A stretch of DNA of 64,000 bases. Origin: Aphrocallistes beatrix (taxonomy: Eukaryota > Porifera > Hexactinellida > Sceptrulophora > Aphrocallistidae). The notes below the pieces were generated by a model, which saw nothing but the letters and a program-made list of their open reading frames with translations, was not told the DNA's origin and did no database searches. This document shows positions 9,900 through 21,598 of the stretch, one piece after another. Every line of letters starts with the position of its first letter. Position 1 is the stretch's first letter. A program made the translations under genes and the position numbers. The DNA lies in NCBI GenBank assembly GCA_963281255.1, contig OY725503.1, forward strand, positions 2,604,001 to 2,668,000. The letters run 5' to 3'.

Positions 9900-10413
9900 G
9901 AGGAATATTTAATTAATTATGAATTGACCAGGAATTATGCATCAATTGTGTAAACAAATTCAGTGACATTCATCAAGAGCGTAGATAACTATGGATAAAT
10001 AGCTAAGTTTGTCTAGATCACATCCTAGTTGGATACCAGTATGAAGTTATGCCTATTACCAAACTAGTAAATACAAACTTTGGCCCTCTGCCATTTAGCC
10101 AGTTTTCCGAATTTAGTCTTGAAAATGGATTTCAGGGGTGCACCAAAGCTCATCTTCATGTGGTTAAAAGGGCTAATTGCTACCATTCATATTTACTGAC
10201 TTGTTCCACCAGATACGTGACATGGACTAAAAGTGTCACTGCTTACTCATCACGCAGGATATTAAAATTTCATATATCAAATATGAATGCACCAATGCTC
10301 CTCTACACAATGGTGCAATTAGATTTCATCTAGGACATATGCTTGCTGAGTTATTCATATTTGAACGTGACATGCGAATCCGCCGCTGAATCGGCCGCTA
10401 AGATAACACTCGT
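9900..10413 (-). repeat. MULE right terminal inverted repeat (514 bp)
   Basis: Partner of 4528-5041. Its outer end, CACTCGT, abuts the 9-bp duplication TACAAATAG at 10414-10422. Confidence 0.85.
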
Positions 10414-10435
10414 TACAAATAGTCCTCCATATTGA

Positions 10436-10723
10436 TCATGACTCAATCTTTTTTTGCATTTTCCGAAGACCAGATTTTCTGGAAACTTTCTTCACTGTAC
10501 CGTCACCTTGAGGAATATCGAGGTGAAGTAGTATATCCTCGTCACAGAAATGTCTCGCACAGATGAAGACTCCCGCCAATTTCCATGTATCATCTCTGTG
10601 GAGAGACCTTCGCCATTCATCTTGTATTTCCTTGGAACAATGATTCAACATTTCAAACACTGGAACGTAATTAGTGCCATCTTAATTGGAGCAGCAGTTG
10701 GCTACACTACACCTATTTGACAT
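10436..10723 (-). pseudogene. THAP-domain gene fragment of the P-like element
   Basis: From ATG at 10723 on the minus strand the frame reads SNRCSVANC, then a stop after CSN, then DGTNYVPVFEM, LHRDDTWKLAG, FICARHFCDEDIL and IPQGDGTVKK. This is the C2CH signature of THAP zinc fingers (C-x4-C, a later C-x2-H), which bind the ends of P-element transposons. It resembles the THAP domain at 46254. The frame is broken by the stop and is cut short by the MULE insertion just after 10423. Confidence 0.65.
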
Positions 10724-10931
10724 ACTGCTAAGAAAAATGTACGTGTGGATTAATAAATTGCGAATTGTATGGAATAGTATTGTAGGTAATACTATACAAT
10801 ATAAACTAACAACACATAGTTATCCTATATTATACACTGCATTTTATCGTAGTTAAATTTATTTCAAACATTATGGTTTGTTTATAGAATAGACTTGAAG
10901 TAATAGACTTGAGGTAAAATTGTAGGCTGTG

Positions 10932-13600
10932 AGTTCACCTTATGTTGTGGGTAGGGCAAGGTTGTTCACTTCTTGTGGCTCCACACCCTGAACTGTTGAT
11001 GCACCTGGTAACTGCTATAGCCCCAAGGGGAAGAGCATTTAGAGAACAGATCAGAGCATACAACAACGCTCTTGCATTCGCTTTGCTTGGAGCGAACCTC
11101 GATGGTATGGCTAATGCTAAGCGGGGGGTGTACTTATTTCGTATACACGGAGTGATGTACCATCGGACTGTTGATGCTTAACGAAGGCGAGGCACCAGCA
11201 TTCGCACAGATCTACTTTCATAACGGAACCGCTGATGCCGAAGTGGCGAACCGTCAGCGCCATCTTAGAGATGCTGCGCAGCCCTGAGCTAAAAGGGTTG
11301 CAGCATATGCTGCATGAGGTTAACCCTTATGTTGCATTTTGTAGACAGGGACTAGATCTGATGATAGAGCAGGGGGAATTGACGTGAGAACGGTGATGAA
11401 AGCACACGGATACCATGATTCTCGACGTTATAACGCTCCTACTGCTGAAGAAATAGCTTTCACTCTCCCGAATGACGGTTATGGAGAAGAGGTCGCCAGC
11501 AGGGATATAGTACTGTACCGCGGAAGTGAGGCCTTCAGCACATTACCGAGACTCAACGTGCGTACAATACACTGCAGTATGTCCTACTATTCCTTCTAGG
11601 TGAAGATGGCTGGAATCTCAACATTCCTCTCTCGAAAGGGAGAGGAAATGTCACCGCTATGGTGTATTATGCATTTTTTTTCGGATCTTATGAATAAACA
11701 ACTTGCTCATGTTTATACTATAGAATTCCAAAAGAGAGGTCTTCATCACCCACACATTATTATACTATCGGATCATGATAAGCCCAGGGAACCGTGTGAG
11801 TATGATCGAATTGTGTGTGTTAAACTCCCTGACCCGATTTTCCAACCTCAACTGCAAGATATTATTAAACGCTGCATGATACACGGTCCTGTGGTGTAAC
11901 TAATAAGAGTGCTCCCTGTTTAAAAGACGGGAAATGAGATTCCCGAAGGCATTTTTATCAGTTACGTCTGAAGATGGCTACTCATTGTATCGTCGTAGAA
12001 ACGACGACCGTGTTGTTAATGTAGGTGGAGCACGCTTGGATAATAGATGGGTGTACCATACAATCCATTTTATTGTTGAAGTTTAAAGCTCATATTAACA
12101 TAGAAATCTGTAGTACAGTGAGTGCAATTAAATATCTATACAAATACGTGTAGAAAGGACACGAGCTATTGTAGAATTTAAATCAGGTGGTGAGGAGGCA
12201 GAGGCTGCTGGAAAGAAAAAATGCGTCAATTAAATATCAACTTACTTAGATGCCCGGTATGTGTCTGCCACTGAAGCGTGTTATCGTATCTTAGCGTATG
12301 AGCTCCACGCGAATCTGTCACATGTGTTTTAGAGCGCTGCATCTTGAGAATCAGTAGCCAGTTTATTGAAGTTGAGAGTGAAGTGGCATGGCACCATGAT
12401 AGGTCGCATGTATGCAGCTCATCCCGGTGAAGGGGAGCGTTTATATCTAAGAATGCTCCTCAACCATGTCACAGAATGTACAAGTTTTCAGGACATCTGT
12501 ACTCTCGCTGATGGTACTGTCTGTGAAAGCTTTAAGGAGACGTGGATTGTTGAGATGTTGCAACTTGGATTGGCGGGAAATAGATCAGTGTTTGGCAGAA
12601 GCGGCTGTTTCTGCGATGCCCCCTCAGATGCGCTAGCTCTTTGTCACGATCCTTCTTTTAGTGTTCCAACTGATCCCGTAGCCGTTTGGGAACACCATCA
12701 GGCCTCTTTATCTGAGGACTTTTTGTGTCGTGCTAAGCGAGTAGTTCTTGATGTCTAATTGGATGAGAACATATTAAACCATGTATTGTTGGATATTGAG
12801 AATCGCTTACAGAAACATGGAAAGTCTTTAGAGGATTACCCAGGCATGTCTGTCCCTAAGCATATGCGTAATCTGTACGAAGAACCCAGAATCATACAGA
12901 ATGAACTTAACTATTATTTTAGTGATCTGTTTGAAATGGTGCATGTCAATGTGCCACTGCTCGATGAGACCAACTGATTGTCTTCAATACTGTGATGAAG
13001 GCTACTGATGATTCCGCGATCTATCCTAAGGTGTTATTTGTGGACGGACCTGGCGGTGCCGTTCTAGGAGAGAGATTGCCCTCGCAATGACTTCTTCAGG
13101 GAATGCGGCACTCCTCCTAAATGGTGGCAGGACTGTACATTCGAGAATGAAAGTTCCTCTCTCGACCAATACACATTCTGCCTGTAGCATACTAAGCAGA
13201 GTGTGCTTGGCCGTTTCATTCAACATGTAAGTTTATTGGTCTGGGATGAGGATCCACTGTAAACATGTTGCTGAATTCATGAATCGAAATCTGGGAGACC
13301 TGTACTTTTGCGATCTACCATTTGGCGGCAGGGTTATGGTATTTGGAGGTGATTTCCGTCAGATTCTGCCAGTAATTAGACGAGGAACCAGAGGTGATAT
13401 TGTTTCTGCATGTCTCAACAGATCTTCTCTCTGGCGTGTTTTAAATTGTTAAATTTGACTATTAATATGCGCCAACGAAAATTATCTTCTCAGGATTCAC
13501 TCGACGTGAGTGAGTTCTCCAACTTCTTATTGAGGGTTGGAGAGGGCAATGAATCGAAGATGAGGATCACATGATTCACATCGACTAAGTTTGTTGTCTC
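10932..13600 (+). pseudogene. Helitron Rep/helicase protein, decayed
   Basis: Consecutive fragments in changing frames follow Helitron order. First are GRAFREQIRAYNNALAFALL and GVYLFRIHGVMYHR (10942-11181). Next is the replication-initiator HUH region, with RGLHHPHI (about 11735-11758) and FQPQLQDIIKRCMIHGP (to 11899). Then comes RMYAAHPGEGERLYLRMLL (12366-12758). The PIF1-like helicase follows, with a damaged Walker A (FVDGPGG at about 13036-13056), LLVWDE (about 13230) and PFGGRVMVFGGDFRQILPV (about 13318-13374). Helitrons transpose by rolling-circle replication using these two activities. At least ten stops or frameshifts are present, so it is inactive. Confidence 0.75.
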
Positions 13601-13693
13601 GGGAAATGATATTTCTGATTTGGTTTCTTGTCTATGGTGATATTGTGAATAATTACCTTGATCAGGATTTCTTGAGTCTTAATGTCTTAGTAC

Positions 13694-13733
13694 CCCACTC
13701 ATTAGTACAGTGGGTGGGGTACTAATGAGTGGG
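13694..13733. other. 15-bp hairpin in the Helitron remnant
   Basis: Arms 13694-13708 (CCCACTCATTAGTAC) and 13719-13733 are exact reverse complements with a 10-nt loop. Its position within coding remnants argues against a Helitron 3' terminator hairpin. Confidence 0.7.
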
Positions 13734-14312
13734 ATACTAACACTGAATTGAATATGATAGGGGCTATGGATCGGATAGATGTAGTGTCAATTAATGCGAG
13801 CTCACTATTGGAATATCCAACCAGCTTATATTCATGAACAGCTGAGATTCCTTTAGAGTGTGATCTTATATATGATGGTCGTAAATTTGGTGTTTTATTT
13901 CACTGGATTCACCATCAGATAGTTATGGAACAAGTTGATTCAATCTCTAATAGTTAGCCCGATGATTCTACTGACTTTGTATCCTGCATTGAATATTGAA
14001 TTGGTTTAATTGTGTTGTGTACTATTCGTTAGTATGGTGAGTATATGGCAATCATTCCCGAGACTAGATGCTTCTATTACAGGAGAAAGTGCCCTTCTTA
14101 GTCGTTCAACATATTATTACACTTGTTTTATGTGAATTAAAACTGTATTTTTACTCAGTGTGCTGTTTTAATAACATGCGTTCTGATGTATATTAGAGTA
14201 GTATTCTCTCAGGTAAACCGATTCCTCTGCCTAAAGGATTTGCTACTTTGGAAGTAATTCGATAGGTACGAGTAGAAGTTCCCACAATGGAATAAATTAC
14301 ATTATCTTGAAT

Positions 14313-15472
14313 CATAGCCTGCTCAATATAAGGCCTGATATCAAATGTACCATGGATTAAGTAGAGGATGGGAATTTAAATTCTTAAAAATATTCTCATT
14401 AGCTTGCAAGCTATTTAATGTCCTTAAGACTTCCATTTCCTGATATTATTATCTACTCATAAATCTAACAATATAATTGTATTCAACTTTACAATTTTCA
14501 ATATCATTCAGAACAACTATATTTCATGTCATTTGTAACAAACTGTTAAAATAACAATAAAATCGATGTTCGTGATTGCTCGCTCTCATTTCTCTCGACA
14601 CTTTAGCTAGTATAGTACTCTCGATCTCTTAGTCTTCGTCAATATTCTGTTTCCAACCTTTCGTGGGTATAACGGCCTCAAACAATTTTGGGGAAAACTG
14701 AATTAATGACCACAGTGTCACACCAATTTCCTATAACTAGCATGAACCCACTCTGACCTTATTTTTAATTTGAGATCAGAGAACTGTGGCTTCGATCAAT
14801 TTGGATGAGTGAGTAGCTTACGTTCAAAACGTTACTTTCGAGTACAAAATTGACTTAATGAGTAGTCGGCTAATACTTTTCGCGTCCAAGCTGTGTGGAC
14901 TTCTTTTTCCGGAGATTATCGTGTTGCTGTGATGTCTTCACTCTTCCCACACAGTACTAGATAGAACTTTTTCTACAGTAGAGGAAGTCTTGTCAACTTT
15001 TCATCAAGAACTGAATTGAAAATCCCGAGTTTTCGATATGATTTCAGTAGAATGATTTATGAAACAGGGTAATGAATCTCTTATATATTCTCAGAATCAT
15101 CAATTTGTTAAAATATAAAATCTCGTCTGACTACTGGAACAGGTTCACAATTTACACGATCTGGGGAATAGTTTCTCTACATCCGGAAAGAGAACAGTGG
15201 ATATCGTGAAAATAGATTGTAAAGTAGCTAATGATAAATCAAATAATTAAGTCAAAAGGTGTCGAGAACTGCTTTCTAGTGGACTAGGCTAAAATATTTA
15301 TGAAGTAAATAATCAAATATTAAACAAAAGGTGGTAGAAAGTTTGTGGAGCTTATACTTACCATGCTAATTTCATACTAAATAGTTGTGGTTTGCTAATA
15401 ATTCCCATCCACTACTTCATCCCTAGTCCAAACTTTGAGGTTGATACCAGGCCTTATATTGAGTAGGCTATG
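14313..15472. mobile_element. P-like MITE, 1,160 bp
   Basis: Termini are CATAGCCTGCTCAATATAAG (left) and CATAGCCTACTCAATATAAG (right, inverted). Flanking 7-bp duplication is CTTGAAT (14306-14312) and CTTGAAC (15473-15479). The ends resemble those of the P-like element at 45907. Inner sequence near both ends is also inverted-repeated (GGATGGGAATT). No coding capacity. Confidence 0.65.
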
Positions 15473-15563
15473 CTTGAACCTATTCTACTGAGGTAGTATT
15501 TGTCGAAAGTGTTGCACTAATCCCTTCTATGGTAGTTGCAATTAGTTTGTTCGATGTTATGTA

Positions 15564-15731
15564 CAGTCAGTCCTCTCTATTGTCCACTTCTATAATTATC
15601 CAGGTTCTCTATTCATCCACTTGCCAGAATAGGAGTACTATGTCCACACACTCAAATTCTCTAATTGTCCAGGTTTTTCAAATTGTACACTTAGGATCCC
15701 ATTACCCAATGGTGGACAATTAGAGAGGACT
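15564..15731. mobile_element. pogo/Tigger-type MITE, about 168 bp
   Basis: Left end CAGTCAGTCCTCTCTATTGT. The right end, read inward, is AGTCCTCTCTAATTGTCCAC. TA lies on both sides (15562-15563 and 15732-15733). The right terminus lacks the first bases of the left one. Confidence 0.5.
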
Positions 15732-15795
15732 TAGTGTTTCTATTTTAGTAGTGCATATTATTAGCTTGCTTTTAGTGACCACTATAGTGCACATA

Positions 15796-16506
15796 CAGTC
15801 AGTGGTTGATCCAGGAATCTCTGGTGGGGGGGATATAACCCAGCTGGGGGTCTGGGGTGCGCTGTAAGCCCCTGGACACTAAACTAAATGCAATTTCATG
15901 TTTATTTTATTATATTCTCACATATTGAAGGTCTCTCCTATATTCCACTTGTATCCAGTTTAGATAACTACATTTAATCTATATCATCTAATAGCGTATG
16001 TATATAGAATCTGAACTATTTTGAACATTTGAACTGAAATTCCAATAAACATTTTCTTTCGGGATCCATAATCAAATTTGGAATATCTAGATTTACAAAA
16101 ATGAGAAAAAAGTCAAGGTACAAATAGCTATCAGGCCACACGCAAGCAAATTAAAAATGGTCAGGGAAAATTGAAAAGTGATTAAACCTGTCCAGAGTTA
16201 TACAAGCAAAGGCAAAAGGTGAAGGCAATTACCTGACCTGCTTCATCAGTTCCGCTTGACCTAGCTATATATCTGTACATTATACTAATTTCACAAGCGA
16301 GAGTTGCATTATACATTATACTAATTTCACAAGCGAGAGAAAGTTGAGAAGCAACAACTAATTGTAAAAAGGCTATAAATCAAAGACATGATCGAAAATA
16401 TAGTATGAAAAAGAAAAATAATAATCAGAATGAATTCGAAAGACTGGGAGGTCAAAAGTCTGGTGGGGGGATATATCCCCCTTATCCCCCCCTGGATTCG
16501 CCACTG
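15796..16506. mobile_element. hAT-type MITE, 711 bp
   Basis: Ends CAGTCAGTGGTTGATCCAGG (left, with a duplicated CAGT) and, inverted, CAGTGGCGAATCCAGG. The flanking 8-bp duplication is TGCACATA (15788-15795) and TGCACATG (16507-16514). Short G-rich tracts lie just inside both ends. An 8-bp duplication suggests the hAT superfamily. Confidence 0.6.
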
Positions 16507-16514
16507 TGCACATG

Positions 16515-17667
16515 TGATAGAAACTATAGAAATGATATTTCTATTAGCAAATATCTGAAGGTTTGATTTGATTGGCTCCCCTTTGCGAAAGCGAGCGAAT
16601 TATTGAGTTAACTAAAGTGTAGAAATCATTTCAACATGAATTCATCCGCCCGTGAATGGATTGATAAATTCGGGGAAAGGTACAGAGTGTGTCCCAAGTG
16701 CACTCCACGATTTATAACTATCATACAATCAATTGGAACTCAGTAAATTTACGAGAAAATATTGAATTGATAATTTTATTAATTTCTCAATTTCTTATAA
16801 TAACATTAGAATTAGAAATAAAAAAACAGGTGAGGAGGGGAAGGAAGAGGCTTGGCACTAATGCTAAAGCCTGGACATGTACTTCCAGGCTGATAGCAAT
16901 AGTCGAAAGAGTGGTAGATATTTACACGGATACCTATATAAACGGACGAGACACACTCATATCACGGTAAAATTCTAATAGGCCAAATTCGACCTGCCAT
17001 AACTTCTGTTTTACTTCGTTTTCTGCATAGTCATGGCGTCTAAAAGCATGGAAATTCAAAATTCGCCGATTTTTAGTCGATTGTGAACTTGTATATAACA
17101 TGTTTCTTGGATGCACAATTGAATATATTCACTTTTCCGGAGTTTCTAAGCATTGTAATTGTGAATCCGAGTCGTAGGAATCCTTAAAATAATCAAATCA
17201 TAGACTACTTAATACTATCGACTGTCGACTCTCCTACTCGGGTCTTTAAATACGGGTTCATTGTTATTATTGAATTCTCATAATCCACTCAAGTTAGACA
17301 TGGGAAATGTATTTTTGTTAAATAGGAAGTCATATTTTTGGAATCCATTGGTCATGTTGGCTGACCTCGACTATGTGTGGAATCTGAGTTATGTGGTTTT
17401 CACAACTGTTTTTTACATATTTAAGATACATTTTGGAGATATTCAAACATATAGTAGATTATCAGAAAGTCGCCGAAATTAAGGAGATTCTTTTTGAAAT
17501 TTCTCAAAAAAAAAAATTCTGACTCGATTCAAAATAAACGTCTAAAGTTCGAAAATGTACTGTGTTTTTTTATTATTGACATTAAAACTCATTATTATGG
17601 ATTTAAAGATTAATATCAATACTTTTGTTGAATATACAATGTAATTTTCGGTCAATATTAATAGGAA
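16515..17667. other. Unassigned AT-rich interval
   Basis: No reading frame with recognisable motifs was found. A frame at 16689-16970 is low complexity and shows no domain. A TATATAAA motif lies near 16934. It could be degraded transposon or untranslated sequence. Confidence 0.35.
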
Positions 17668-17968
17668 CAAGCGATTCGCTTGCTTGCGATGCGCGGTTGG
17701 GGGACACTTTGTGTAGGCCGGAGGCGCCCTTTGGGTGCCTGGGGTTACATTGATTAATTATAAGGGAGATAAAATCTCTAAATACGTCTGTGCTACAGTT
17801 GTGATCGGTATCGCACCAAAAATCGCCAAATTTGTCAATTTCAAAAATTTTGATGCGCCAAAGGCCTCCCACATTAAAAAATCAGCTTTCTGCGCCTGGC
17901 ATTTTCTTCAATCAATTCGTTACATATATATATATATATAAACATTAATCGAGTTTTAATAGTAAGGA
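17668..17968 (-). mobile_element. Helitron-like non-autonomous element, copy H4
   Basis: On the minus strand it starts TCCTTACTATTAAAACTCGA at 17968 (host A preceding) and ends in CTTG (rc of CAAG at 17668-17671), followed by host T. It contains an uninterrupted TA-repeat tract at about 17924-17940, the same site where other copies carry Tc1/mariner MITEs. It has the GC-rich palindromic tail at about 17672-17745. At 301 bp it is the most compact apparently full-length copy. Confidence 0.65.
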
Positions 17969-19868
17969 TAGTTCGCTATACTTTCTAAACTGCAGTCAAT
18001 GCTGCTCCTTTCGTAATCGCTATATAATATCCAGAGATATAGTACTTTCGCTTACAGTTTAGGGTTTATTTTTGTTATATAGGCAGCCCTCTCTGTTAAC
18101 GTATTTACCGCTTCCACGCTTTCTTCGGGTGTCATTAGCGTTATATAGTTATCTACAAAACTGCATTAGTGTCCAATATATATATCAAATTGATGGAAAT
18201 TTAGTGCTGAGCACGAATATATACATTAAAATGATGATCTGACATGGTTCAAAGAAGTTATGGATATGAGACATTTGGCTTCAAAAATGTGTCCTTTTTT
18301 GGGCGAGACCAGGTAGTACAAGTGGCGCTAAGTTGCGAAATATTAGCCTTGAAATTCTAAAAATCGAAATTAATTTTTAGAACCCCTTTAGGGATCTAAA
18401 AATAATTAACCATAACTTTTGGCAAATTTTAGATAAAAAACAAAATGCCCATAGGAAAGGCCAACCTTAAAGATTATAATAGATTATATATCTTCAATAG
18501 TTTTTACGATATGACATCGGCCTCTTTTGGGACCATAGAGAGATATTATCCCCGAACTTACCTATAATAAGCGATATCTCACGAACAAATGGTCGGATTC
18601 GAACAAATTGTTTTTTGAAACGATCAGAATTTCATTTCTGATCCAATGATCGCTAAATATCTGATATCAAACAGGCGATTTCCCGTGCTATTTTGATTGG
18701 ATTTTATTTGGCCTTTCTTCTAAATCTTTGTGTTATATGATCTACAATGGGGCCAAAACACTTTTGAGGTCCATATCTTTAAAAATATATCAACTAAGTA
18801 TGAAACTAATTGATGAATGCGTCAAAAACCTCAATAATTTTTCAATTTTTGTAGCGCTAAACTTTAGGTGGTTAACTCATCAAAATCAAAATAAACACCG
18901 CCCAACTAGTACTATCAGATGGTAGACCACACAACAATACAATGGAATTAACGATAAAAAAAATTTTTTTTTACGTTAGGCAAAGTTTTTGAGGCTGGTA
19001 TCCTTTATATGTCTACGACATGCCAATTCTTCAATCAATTCGGAGAAATACAAAAAAAATTCTAGCGTTTTAATATATAAGATAGGGATCTATTAAAAGT
19101 TGAAGAGGACTTGAAATGTGTTCATCCCAAAAACGTCCCGAGATTTGATAAGCCTGTAACTAGCAAACAACACCAAACATCACACTAATCTTTAGGTTTA
19201 TGACATTCAGTAATTTTCAAAATCACAATATTTTTGAAAGAAAAATGATAAAATATATTTTTACCACGTATGTATGGGAATTTTTCTGAGGCGTAAGCGG
19301 GAATATTTTTTTGCTAAGTGGTACATGGCCTGCAAAGGTTGGGAGCCTCTGATCTCGAGTTTGAAAGGTCTATGAAATTAATTTGTTTGTAATATTTTCT
19401 AAATTGAGTTTGGTGGACATGAAGTGTTGGTAAAAAAGCAAAGCTTACTTGTAGTGTGTTAAATTTAAAATTCCAAATGCAATTGATTCTTTATAATTGA
19501 GAACAAATTAAAATTATTTTCCTAAAGAAGACTGCTGAAGTGAAACGATCGTTTCATTTCAATAAAGCAATATTTAATCCTGAATAATTGTGAGATCCTG
19601 TGATTCCGAATTTACTCCTCAAAACAAATTGCAAGTAGTCTCTGGAAACGGAATGAAAAATAATTTATTATATTAACTATGCAGGCAATTAATTTTTAAA
19701 ACCACACCGATCAATAAGATTGTATGTTATGTAAAGATTATGTGAAGAACCCTTCGTACTACCAGGTCGACCACTAAAACAGAATTGGATAATCGAAGTT
19801 CACTGATGTAATGAGCATTGACGATGATATGATATCAATCCAAATCATCATGGTACACATTGGAGTCA
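17969..19868. repeat. Repeat-derived interval: palindromic family and TTAA-type family fragments
   Basis: About 18175-18490 matches the right half of the palindromic repeats at 28.7-29.3 kb and 31.7-32.5 kb (ends AAAGGCCAACCTTAA). About 18500-19005 matches the TTAA-flanked family, ending CTGGTATCC. From 19005 to 19868 nothing was recognised. Confidence 0.5.
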
Positions 19869-19885
19869 CCAATAATAATCGGATA

Positions 19886-19990
19886 CCGACATTTCGCTAC
19901 ACGACATTTCGCTACAGACAATTCGCTACACGACATTTCGCTCCACGACATTTCGCTACACGACAATTCGCTACACGACATTTCGCTACT
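19886..19990. repeat. 15-bp minisatellite within the left MULE terminus
   Basis: Units of ACGACATTTCGCTAC and close variants, about seven copies, some 14 bp and one reading CGCTCCACG. The right terminus has only two units, so the left end has expanded. Confidence 0.8.
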
Positions 19991-20341
19991 AATTTGATTG
20001 GCTAATTTTCATGGAGATAATTAAGTACATCATAAGATTAATTTAATTGTAGCATTAAATTTAAAAGTAAAAAAAAAGCACCAAAACACATGTTTGTTCG
20101 AATATAGTTTGCATAATCATGACAAATGAGCTCTCACAGTTTGAAATTAGAATTCTCATCCTGTCAAATACTTTCTAGAACTTCCATTGTAATGAAATAA
20201 TCAGCAGATACTTACAGGTTTCTCGTAAACAAGTTGTCAGCTGTTTGAATTCCAATGAAATAAATAGGAGCAAGTAGATAATCTAACCAATTTAACTCTT
20301 GACTCATATTGGCTGATTTTGTTTTTCGATTTGGACAGTGA

Positions 20342-21598
20342 ATGACAGAAGACCCTCCTGATCAGCCGTTTCGGCTGATCAGATCTTGTAGAGGAGGAGA
20401 AAAACTAGTAGAAGGAGGTTATCTATATGACAGACAGAGGAGAGTAGGAGATGTGAAGCACTGGCAATGCGTGAAGAGAGGAATTTGCAAAGCAAGGGTT
20501 CTTACGAAGGGTATGGAGATAGTCAGACGAACCAATGAGCATCTCCATGGACCAGATGAACAGGAGGTAAGTTGTCGTGAGGCTAAGATAGGTATTAAAA
20601 GGAAAGCAGAGGAAACCCGGGATAGTTCACACAGCATAGTAGGGGAAAGTCTCCTCACGGTATCTGAGGGTACTGCTGCTAAGCTGCCTAAGCTGGACAA
20701 TTTAAAGCGTACGATACAGCGTCAGAGGGAACGAGTGCTAGCTGTTCAAATACAACCAACTACCCTTGAGGAGCTCAACCTTCCTCCTGAGTACCAGCAG
20801 ACAGCGAAGGAAGAGCAATTCTTGCTCTACGACTCTGGTCCGGAGCCGCAGAGAATTCTCATCTTTGGTACACAGCGTAACCTGGATATGTTGCAAGCAT
20901 CCCAGTGCTGGCTTGCTGATGGTACCTTTAAGACAGCTCCTAACCTCTTTGCCCAAGTGTATGTGTTGCATGCACTCCGAGGAGGACCGGAGCCCCTAAA
21001 GGATGGCCATCTTTTACCTAGCCTGTTCATCCTCCTACCTAATAAAACCCAAGCTACCTACACACGGATGTGGCGACAGATCCAGTTACTCTGTCCTAAT
21101 GCTCAGCCATCTCGGATGCTTATGGACTTTGAGAAGGCTGCCATTAACAGTTTCCAGCAGGTGTGGCCTGGTACACAGGTGAAGTGCTGCTTCTTTCACC
21201 TCACACAGAATATCTGGCGCGAAGTACAAGCTGAAGGACTGCAAGCTGCTTACAACCAAGATGAGGAACTAGCCCTACGCTTACGCCTGTTGCCAGCACT
21301 CGCCTTTGCTTCACCCTTTGATGTACTCGAGGTGTTTGGTGATGTAGTACAGGAACTTCCAATGCCCCAAGCCACTGGTCTCGTTCTATACTTTGAGAAA
21401 ACCTATGTCGGGCGCAAACTCCCTGGTGGTACCTACCAGGATCCCTTGTTCCCAATTGAGATGTGGAACTATCACTACCACACGGCGTTTGGGTTACCTC
21501 GTACAACCAATGCAGTTTAAGCATGGCACCGCTCTTTCAATGCTACTGTTGGCTGTCACCATCCAAATATTTGGAAGTTTATCACTGCCTTGAAGCGT
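20342..21598 (+). pseudogene. FLYWCH zinc finger plus MULE transposase, stopped at the catalytic Glu
   Basis: An open frame runs from ATG 20342 through 392 codons. Residues about 12-72 form a FLYWCH-like zinc finger (CVKRGICKARV, ending in HLH). A coiled, charged segment follows (about 80-135). The MULE catalytic domain has D193 in LADGTF, D262 in LMDFEKA and a CCFFH motif at about 281-285. The frame stops at TAA 21518-21520 in the sequence NAV-stop-AWHRSFN, where the family has Glu. The reading continues in frame afterwards (WHRSFNATVGCHHPNIWKF) until the inverted duplication starts near 21599. One G-to-T change could therefore have created the stop. This domain pair is known from animal Phantom-type MULEs. 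Confidence 0.75.

Larger units (their letters stand above)
4528..10413 (+). mobile_element. MULE (Mutator-like) DNA transposon with OTU domain, 5,886 bp
   Basis: Near-identical 514-bp terminal inverted repeats (4528-5041 and 9900-10413) start ACGAGTGTTATCTTAGCGGC. Perfect 9-bp duplications TACAAATAG flank it (4519-4527 and 10414-10422). A 9-bp duplication and long inverted repeats are diagnostic of Mutator-like elements. It encodes a zinc-binding ORF1 and a DDE/OTU ORF2 on the plus strand, and a small zinc-finger ORF on the minus strand. High similarity of the two repeats suggests recent transposition. It is inserted in a P-like element. Confidence 0.85.
4358..10931 (-). mobile_element. P-like (THAP) DNA element interrupted by a MULE
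   Basis: Termini are CACAGCCTACGTAAC at the left (4358) and, inverted, CACAGCCTACAATTT at the right (10931). The flanks AGTTAACCT (4349-4357) and AGTTCACCT (10932-10940) look like a target duplication with one mismatch, longer than the 7 bp of related copies. Next to the left end is AACCATGGAT, also found in the termini of the P-like element at 45907-47568. It carries a THAP-domain gene start near its right end. Without the nested MULE it is about 0.68 kb, so it is a deletion derivative. Confidence 0.6.
3840..14312 (+). mobile_element. Decayed Helitron, split by a nested P-like element
   Basis: Helitron coding remnants lie on both sides of the insertion at 4358-10931. The left part (3843-4357) is the N-terminal RQARLLEQRERQ-type basic region and a CSLCHAKFW zinc motif. 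The right part (10932 to about 13600) holds the HUH replication-initiator region and a PIF1-like helicase. Joining across the insertion restores the family sequence STKSCYKFTLCCG. Outer ends were not resolved; 14312 is only where the next element begins. Many frameshifts and stops mean it cannot be autonomous. Confidence 0.7.

Noticed and set aside
13694-13733. Helitron 3' terminator hairpin
   Set aside because: Helicase remnants continue beyond it and no CTRR terminus follows within the usual 10-12 nt.
19886-19990. CRISPR-like array
   Set aside because: Contiguous 15-bp units with no unique spacers, forming part of a transposon terminus.
20419-21030. Several ORFs antisense to the FLYWCH-MULE transposase
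   Set aside because: Shadows of the real gene; no domains.
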